From the NCBI RefSeq assembly GCF_900106075.1, contig NZ_LT629794.1, positions 1-64,000 of the forward strand: 64,000 nucleotides of DNA, written 5' to 3'. The notes below the pieces were generated by a model, which saw nothing but the letters and a program-made list of their open reading frames with translations, was not told the DNA's origin and did not search any database. The translations under genes were made by a program, and so were the position numbers. This stretch comes from Polaribacter sp. Hel1_33_78. Lineage in GTDB: Bacteria > Bacteroidota > Bacteroidia > Flavobacteriales > Flavobacteriaceae. Below are positions 62,833 through 64,000 of this stretch, in pieces (the stretch's first letter is position 1; each line of letters opens with the position of its first letter).

Positions 62833-62856
62833 ATAAGATGTCAAATTTCAGAACTT

Positions 62857-64000
62857 ATGAAGAATAAATTACTCATTCCCATCTTGTTTGCAAGTGCAAT
62901 TTTTGTTTCTTGCAAAGAAGAAGTTAAACAAAGAAATATAGAGGTGAACTACCCAGAAACAATTAAAAAGGCCATTATAGACACTATTTTTGATACAAAA
63001 GTAGTTGATAATTACAGATGGTTAGAAGATGATCGAAGCAAGGAAACAGAAGCTTGGGTAAAAGCAGAAAATGCGGTTACTTTTAATTATTTAAATAAAA
63101 TTCCGTATCGGGAACAACTTAAATCTCGGTTAACAGCATTATGGAATTACGAAAAAGTAGGAACCCCTTTTAAAGAAGGTGATTACGTCTATTTTTATAA
63201 AAATAATGGTTTACAAAATCAGTACGTAGTGTATAGAAAAAAAGACGACAAAGAAGAGGTTTTTTTAGATCCCAATACTTTTTCTGAAGACGCTACAACT
63301 TCTTTAGGTGCTTTGAGTTTTTCTAAAGATGGAAAAACGGTTGCATATTCTATTTCTGAAGGTGGTTCTGATTGGCGTAAAATAATTATTATGGACACTG
63401 ACACTAAAATAATTAAAGAAGACACGATTGTTGATGTAAAATTCTCTGGAATTTCTTGGTATAAAAACGAAGGTTTCTATTATTCTAGTTATGATAAACC
63501 GAAAGGAAGTGAGCTTTCTGCAAAAACAGATCAGCACAAATTATATTATCATAAATTAGGAACCTCACAAAAAAATGATGTCGTTATATTTGGAGAAAAA
63601 GCCTCTGAAAAGCACCGGTATGTGAGTGGTTACTTAACTGAAGATCATACCTATTTAATTATTTCGGCTTCCACATCAACCTCTGGGAATAAATTATTTA
63701 TAAAAGATTTATCTGTAAAAAATTCTGAGTTAATAACGGTTATCGATAATTTTGATAGTGATACTTCTGTGATAGAAAATAACCAAAATAAGCTATACTT
63801 GGTCACTAATTTAAATGCCGCCAATAAAAAAGTAGTCACTGTAGATGCTAAAAACCCAACGCAAGAACATTGGAAAGATTTTATTCCAGAAACAGAAAAT
63901 GTTTTAAACTTAACTTCTGGTGCAGGTTATTTCTTCGCAGAATATATGGTAGATGCCGTTTCTAAAGTGATACAATATGACTTTGACGGAAATTTAATTC
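62857..64000 (+). CDS. prolyl oligopeptidase family protease (partial, runs off window)
   Basis: The frame is open from ATG at 62857 to the end of the window (about 381 codons). An N-terminal lipoprotein signal ends at AIFVSCKEE. The propeller domain follows with the S9A landmarks VVDNYRWLEDD, TEAWVKAENAVTFNYL, YVYFYKNNGLQNQYVVYR, LSFSKDGKTVAYSISEGGSD and YYSSYDKPKGSELSAKTDQ. The catalytic alpha/beta-hydrolase domain lies beyond the edge. Probably a periplasmic or surface endopeptidase cutting after proline. Confidence 0.9.
   Translation, partial: MKNKLLIPILFASAIFVSCKEEVKQRNIEVNYPETIKKAIIDTIFDTKVVDNYRWLEDDRSKETEAWVKAENAVTFNYLNKIPYREQLKSRLTALWNYEKVGTPFKEGDYVYFYKNNGLQNQYVVYRKKDDKEEVFLDPNTFSEDATTSLGALSFSKDGKTVAYSISEGGSDWRKIIIMDTDTKIIKEDTIVDVKFSGISWYKNEGFYYSSYDKPKGSELSAKTDQHKLYYHKLGTSQKNDVVIFGEKASEKHRYVSGYLTEDHTYLIISASTSTSGNKLFIKDLSVKNSELITVIDNFDSDTSVIENNQNKLYLVTNLNAANKKVVTVDAKNPTQEHWKDFIPETENVLNLTSGAGYFFAEYMVDAVSKVIQYDFDGNLI

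Overview
The window looks like chromosome of a low-GC marine Flavobacteriaceae bacterium (Polaribacter/Tenacibaculum-like; the genus is an inference). Pointers are Bacteroidota-specific families (DUF4270, DUF4271, DUF4296, DUF5687, DUF3109), a SprE/PorW-type gliding/type IX secretion lipoprotein, an ATP synthase operon split before beta/epsilon, promoter boxes of the form TAnnTTTG, and a general lack of Shine-Dalgarno sequences.

Region 1 (1-8236) is core genome: holB (cut by the window edge), pgk, a Tas-like aldo/keto reductase, a WbpD-like acetyltransferase, deoC, a DUF3109 protein, marC, a short FAD protein and a TonB. The first three genes carry about six single-base frame breaks, mostly in homopolymers, which looks like a poor-quality assembly stretch rather than biology.

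Region 2 (8237-23161) is an integrated island of 14.92 kb in the extreme 3' end of glmS. The ends can be reconstructed from sequence. An 11-bp imperfect direct repeat covers the last glmS codons. Perfect 23-bp inverted repeats lie exactly 14 bp inside a shared GT dinucleotide at both ends. The displaced original glmS tail and its hairpin terminator sit on the far side at 8159-8238. This fits a large serine recombinase (gene at the left end) that uses the same neighbourhood Tn7 targets but by an unrelated mechanism, while resupplying the last glmS codons. Cargo: a complete type I restriction-modification operon (hsdM-hsdS-hsdR) followed at once by a SIR2-like/DUF4917 protein, a second small serine recombinase with tiny ORFs, three orphan minus-strand genes, three copies of an intergenic hairpin repeat, a coiled-coil protein paired with an endonuclease/exonuclease/phosphatase-fold nuclease, an excisionase-like HTH protein, and a start-less recombinase C-terminal fragment at the right end.

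Region 3 (23150-47706) returns to core genes: glmS-DUF4270-glycogen synthase-like operon divergent from panC; a flippase whose N-terminus is fused to what looks like the first codons of a deleted panD; radA; hemD; DUF4271; a dolichol-phosphate-mannose-synthase-like transferase, GNAT and dihydroorotase operon; an epimerase; tyrS; mscL; a LuxE-like protein; isoaspartyl peptidase; an aldehyde dehydrogenase; several membrane proteins and lipoproteins.

Region 4 (47810-64000) holds the ATP synthase operon (atpZ-like, DUF6168-like, atpB, E, F, H, A, G), a bactofilin and SprE/PorW upstream of it, then a PadR regulator with four tandem paralogous membrane proteins and an ABC transporter pair, thioredoxin, and a prolyl oligopeptidase that runs off the window. 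No tRNA, rRNA, CRISPR array or IS transposase was seen.
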